This document shows positions 63,470 through 64,000 of a stretch of DNA of 64,000 nucleotides, one piece after another. Source of the DNA: Oscillatoriales cyanobacterium RM2_1_1 (GTDB lineage Bacteria > Cyanobacteriota > Cyanobacteriia > Cyanobacteriales > Microcoleaceae); NCBI GenBank assembly GCA_012033335.1, contig JAAURB010000004.1, positions 1 through 64,000 of the forward strand. Reading direction: 5' to 3'. The notes below the pieces were generated by a model that worked only from the letters and a program-made list of their open reading frames with translations, searched no databases and was not told where the DNA came from. Each line of letters starts with the position of its first letter. Position 1 is the first letter of the stretch. The position numbers and the translations under genes are program-made.

Positions 63470-64000
63470 CTAGAGTCTAACGTGGGCAGGTAACCATACT
63501 GTAAAGGTAGACCCTTTTTCCAGTTGGCTCGTCACACTGATTCCACCCCCTAAAATTTCACATAACCGCTGACTAATGGCCAATCCCAATCCAGTCCCAC
63601 CAAATCGTTTTGTAGTAGAGGCATCCGCCTGAGTAAAAGCATTGAAAATATATTGTTGCTGCTCAGTACTCATGCCAATTCCCGTATCAATGACTCTAAA
63701 AATTAAAAATTGTTGGGAACCTAAACTGGCTTTTTCAGTGCCTTTGGTGTTACCAGTTCGCGGCTTGCGCTTGACCCGTTCTATTGAGATGGTAATGGTA
63801 CCGTCTTGAGTGAATTTACAAGCATTACTGAGAAGATTGAGGAGAATTTGTCTCACCTTGGGTAAGTCCGCATACATGTTTCCTGGACTACCTTTACTCT
63901 CAACTTTGAGCCGATTGTTATTTTTTTCGGCCAGGGGTTTTGCCGTAGTAATCACATCCTGAATCAATTGTTTCTCGATGGAGAAATCTTCTAAATATAA
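63470..64000 (-). CDS. Sensor histidine kinase, C-terminal part (cut by window end)
   Basis: The frame stays open to the window edge, so the true start lies beyond 64000. The visible ~177 residues are the ATPase domain: N box LLSNACKFT, G1 DTGIGMS, G2 FGGTGLGLAISQRL and GSTFTVWLP. The phospho-His domain and sensor are outside. The tail ends AHVRL, so no receiver domain follows. Confidence 0.9.
   Translation of the reverse strand, partial: LYLEDFSIEKQLIQDVITTAKPLAEKNNNRLKVESKGSPGNMYADLPKVRQILLNLLSNACKFTQDGTITISIERVKRKPRTGNTKGTEKASLGSQQFLIFRVIDTGIGMSTEQQQYIFNAFTQADASTTKRFGGTGLGLAISQRLCEILGGGISVTSQLEKGSTFTVWLPAHVRL

Overview
The window is a stretch of cyanobacterial chromosome. Evidence for this is petC-petA (cytochrome b6f), a myxoxanthophyll-type carotenoid desaturase (crtD), several small protein families seen only or mainly in cyanobacteria (DUF1822, DUF3067, DUF4864-like, 75-aa zinc ribbon), and repeated HIP1 octamers (GCGATCGC). 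The gene set is compatible with a filamentous Leptolyngbya/Oscillatoria-like lineage, but no rRNA is present, so the genus cannot be fixed. No tRNA, rRNA or CRISPR array was found.

Bases 1 to about 20,000 form a DNA phosphorothioation (Dnd) island. dndB-C-D-E run leftward (7133 to 1954). A second, shorter DndC-like sulfurtransferase runs toward them and overlaps the end of dndE. Divergent from dndB is a two-gene unit: an HNH nuclease and a second DGQHR (DndB-like) protein. Further right come an XRE regulator, then a leftward cluster: dnd-associated protein 4 coupled to a Uma2-type nuclease, a PD-(D/E)XK (HsdR-N-like) nuclease coupled to a second DndD-like ATPase, a 59-aa protein, a PLD-plus-DEAH helicase restriction enzyme, and a Dnd-associated methyltransferase with a duplicated flanking domain. 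The island ends in a chimeric gene: the first ~160 residues of a DndA-type cysteine desulfurase joined in frame to the C-terminal part of a YHYH-domain protein. REP-like palindromes lie only inside the island, and a 6.4-kb HIP1-free segment (about 5462-11916) covers its centre. Together this looks like an acquired and rearranged modification/defence island. The likely division of labour is DndCDE (sulfur from a host desulfurase) for modification, DndB and its paralog for control, and the right-hand nucleases/helicase for restriction of unmodified DNA.

From 20 kb onward the content is ordinary chromosome: crtD, cdsA, a sigma factor/DUF1822 pair, cobalamin genes (cobH, cobL, cobI), a TonB-like protein, ribosome hibernation factor, O-antigen ligase-like protein, ABC exporter, CDF metal transporter, response regulator, MscS channel, squalene/phytoene synthase-like enzyme, potADBC polyamine uptake, GH108 muramidase, TPR-OGT glycosyltransferase, SagB-like oxidoreductase, MoaD/ThiS-like protein, thrC, petC, petA, clpB and a histidine kinase cut by the window end.

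Five genes in this half (hpf, potD, sagB-like, thrC twice, petA) carry single-base deletions that split their frames. Most lie beside HIP1 or at an expected GGCC, and some of the genes are normally essential, so sequencing/assembly error at methylated motifs is more likely than true decay. Spacers in this half also carry short (13-16 nt) tandem repeats and a dispersed three-copy repeat.
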